Assembly: GCA_002425825.1 (NCBI GenBank)
Contig: DIMZ01000206.1
Span: 11,975 to 18,652 of the forward strand
Length of the DNA stretch: 6,678 nt
Source: Cloacimonetes bacterium UBA5553
Lineage (GTDB): Bacteria; Cloacimonadota; Cloacimonadia; Cloacimonadales; Cloacimonadaceae
Direction: 5' to 3'
Positions 5,657 through 6,678 of this stretch are shown piece by piece. Made by a program: the position numbers and the translations under genes. Every line of letters begins with the position of its first letter. The stretch's first letter is position 1. The notes under the pieces are model-generated. The model was not told the origin of the DNA, did not search any database, and saw only the letters and a list, made by a program, of their open reading frames with translations.

Positions 5657-6586
5657 TTATTCTCCGCCAGCCGGTGCTTCGGGCTCTTCAGGCTCGGCCA
5701 CCAACATCCGCATGTTGATGTAGGGGTGAATGTTGCAGTCCAGCCGCACACTCAGCACGCCCTTGTAACCGCGGGCTTCAGGATAGCGTTGGGTCTCCAG
5801 GTAAACTTCCCGGCCCAGAGGTGCCAAAAGTCCGGTCATGTCGCCAAACAGAATGCAATTCTGTGGCAATCCGGCAATCTCTACCAGCTCGTATTTGCCG
5901 CGGAAATAAAGACCACCGTCACGCTCTTTTATCAAAGGCTTAGTGGTGGTTACCTCACCCCACAGCAAGGTCATGTCGGTGGGAGAGATAAATATCTTGC
6001 TGTCCGGATTCGCAACGTAATCGTCTGGGCATCCGCTGATCAGCTTCACTATCTTCTTGTTCACATCGTTTTCAGAAGAGCCGTAGGTAACCACCTTGCC
6101 GTCTCCGCTCATCTGCTTCAGCAATCCATCCAGGATCATCAGAGTAAGCTCGCGATCTGTGGGTTTATCTTCATCTGCCAGGATGAGCTCGGTGTCGCCG
6201 TTAATCAGCAATTGGCTCAGGTCTTTGGCAAATACCTTGGCAAACATTTCTGCCATCTTCTCCGGTGTAGTAGCCGTGTCGTCCACATAGCTATCCTGAA
6301 CCACCAGGGCAAGCACCAATTCTTTCAAATTGTAGCTCACGTCAGCCGCATTCAGCTCTTGAAGAGTTGCCACGGTTTTGCGGCCGCCGGTGCTGTTGTG
6401 CGCATTACTAAACCCGCGGGTCTTATACTGTGCCATGCTAACCACAGGATAGCTACCGGTAGGCAATTCCACCTTCGGGCAGGTTACATACTTCAAAATC
6501 GGGGTGTTTTGAATCACCATATCCAGGAACTTATCCACCGTTGCAGGGGAAAGCAGTCCGATCATTTTACCATCTTTCTTGGCCAT
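5657..6586 (-). CDS. Phage major capsid protein (HK97 fold)
   Basis: This is the main shell subunit of the head. The chosen start, ATG 6584-6586, has AGGAGG four bases upstream and gives 309 residues. Sequence landmarks fit HK97-fold capsids: an N-terminal helix LSPATVDKFLDMVIQNTPIL (12-31); a probable E-loop with MAQYKTRGFSNAHN (51-64); the long spine helix ending FAKVFAKDLSQLLINGDTE (115-133), a typical capsid signature; a P-domain SKIFISPTDMTLLW (196-209); YELVEIAGLP-CILFGDMTGLLAPLG (232-258); and a closing RLDCNIHPYINMRMLV (281-296). The last 13 residues are rich in Pro, Glu and Ala and are probably disordered. No protease or scaffold domain is visible in this length. The frame stays open upstream to the window edge, so a longer form starting GTG 6662-6664 with 26 extra residues is possible. 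Confidence 0.9.
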   Translation of the reverse strand: MAKKDGKMIGLLSPATVDKFLDMVIQNTPILKYVTCPKVELPTGSYPVVSMAQYKTRGFSNAHNSTGGRKTVATLQELNAADVSYNLKELVLALVVQDSYVDDTATTPEKMAEMFAKVFAKDLSQLLINGDTELILADEDKPTDRELTLMILDGLLKQMSGDGKVVTYGSSENDVNKKIVKLISGCPDDYVANPDSKIFISPTDMTLLWGEVTTTKPLIKERDGGLYFRGKYELVEIAGLPQNCILFGDMTGLLAPLGREVYLETQRYPEARGYKGVLSVRLDCNIHPYINMRMLVAEPEEPEAPAGGE

Positions 6587-6678
6587 CTGTCCTCCTCTTT
6601 CGTCCAGATTGTTAAAATTGAATTCTTGGAAGGCGGCTTCTTCTCCGCTCTTCTCAATCTTCACGTTGTCACCGTCAA
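6587..6678 (-). other. End of an upstream gene or N-terminal extension of the capsid gene
   Basis: The 92 bases before the capsid ATG hold no stop in the capsid frame, which reads DGDNVKIEKSGEEAAFQEF onward into MAKKDGK. A second frame ends at TGA 6661-6663, overlapping GTG 6662-6664 as GTGA. So either an upstream gene ends at 6661 and the capsid frame begins coupled at that GTG, or an upstream gene (possibly a scaffold or protease) runs in frame into the capsid gene with a strong internal start at 6586. The sequence right of 6678 would decide. Confidence 0.5.
6591..6596 (-). promoter_or_regulatory. Strong ribosome binding site of the capsid gene
   Basis: AGGAGG on the minus strand lies four bases before ATG 6584-6586. 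A site this strong is expected for the most abundant virion protein, and it supports the shorter 309-residue start. Confidence 0.8.

Overview
The window is a dense block of phage structural genes, all on the minus strand and transcribed from right (6678) to left (1). It reads as the head and early tail module of a tailed double-stranded DNA phage or prophage (Caudoviricetes). Three anchors are clear: an HK97-fold major capsid protein (5657-6586), a compact PBSX/HK97-type portal protein (1901-2914) and a large terminase subunit with an ATPase and a nuclease domain (568-1830). TAA, TGA and TAG all occur as ordinary stops, GTG starts are used, and Shine-Dalgarno sites are strong (AGGAGG, AAGGAG). 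This fits a bacterial host using code 11. Nothing in the window identifies the host firmly. A dispersed-repeat type palindrome between portal and terminase is of a kind common in bacterial chromosomes and mildly favours an integrated prophage.

Layout in transcription order: a short stretch of upstream coding sequence entering from outside the window (6587-6678); major capsid protein; a probable neck or tail-terminator protein (5291-5656); a small helical protein, probably a head-tail adaptor (4895-5290); a 102-base structured gap; two small membrane proteins (4355-4792 and 4079-4342); two proteins that begin alike and share a DG(S/T)-D-GSE motif, probably tail-tube-like (3618-4070 and 2911-3561), with a strong GC-rich hairpin between them; portal; a 70-base gap holding the palindromic repeat and a 21-codon mini-ORF; terminase; and a partial, unrecognised, probably structural gene that leaves the window (1-515).

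The genes are nearly contiguous: stop and start codons abut at 5656/5657 and 5290/5291, overlap as ATGA at 2911-2914, or lie within about 12 bases. This suggests one co-transcribed, translationally coupled operon. The capsid builds the head, the portal sits at its unique vertex, the terminase pumps DNA through the portal, the adaptor and terminator proteins close the neck, and the tube-like proteins form the tail.

The most unusual points are the gene order (portal and terminase downstream of capsid, neck and tube-like genes), membrane proteins in the middle of the structural block with no visible endolysin, the pair of tube-like paralogues, and several strong RNA hairpins at gene junctions that may set relative expression. 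I see no CRISPR array, tRNA, rRNA, insertion sequence or attachment site, and no stretch longer than 300 bases lacks a gene.
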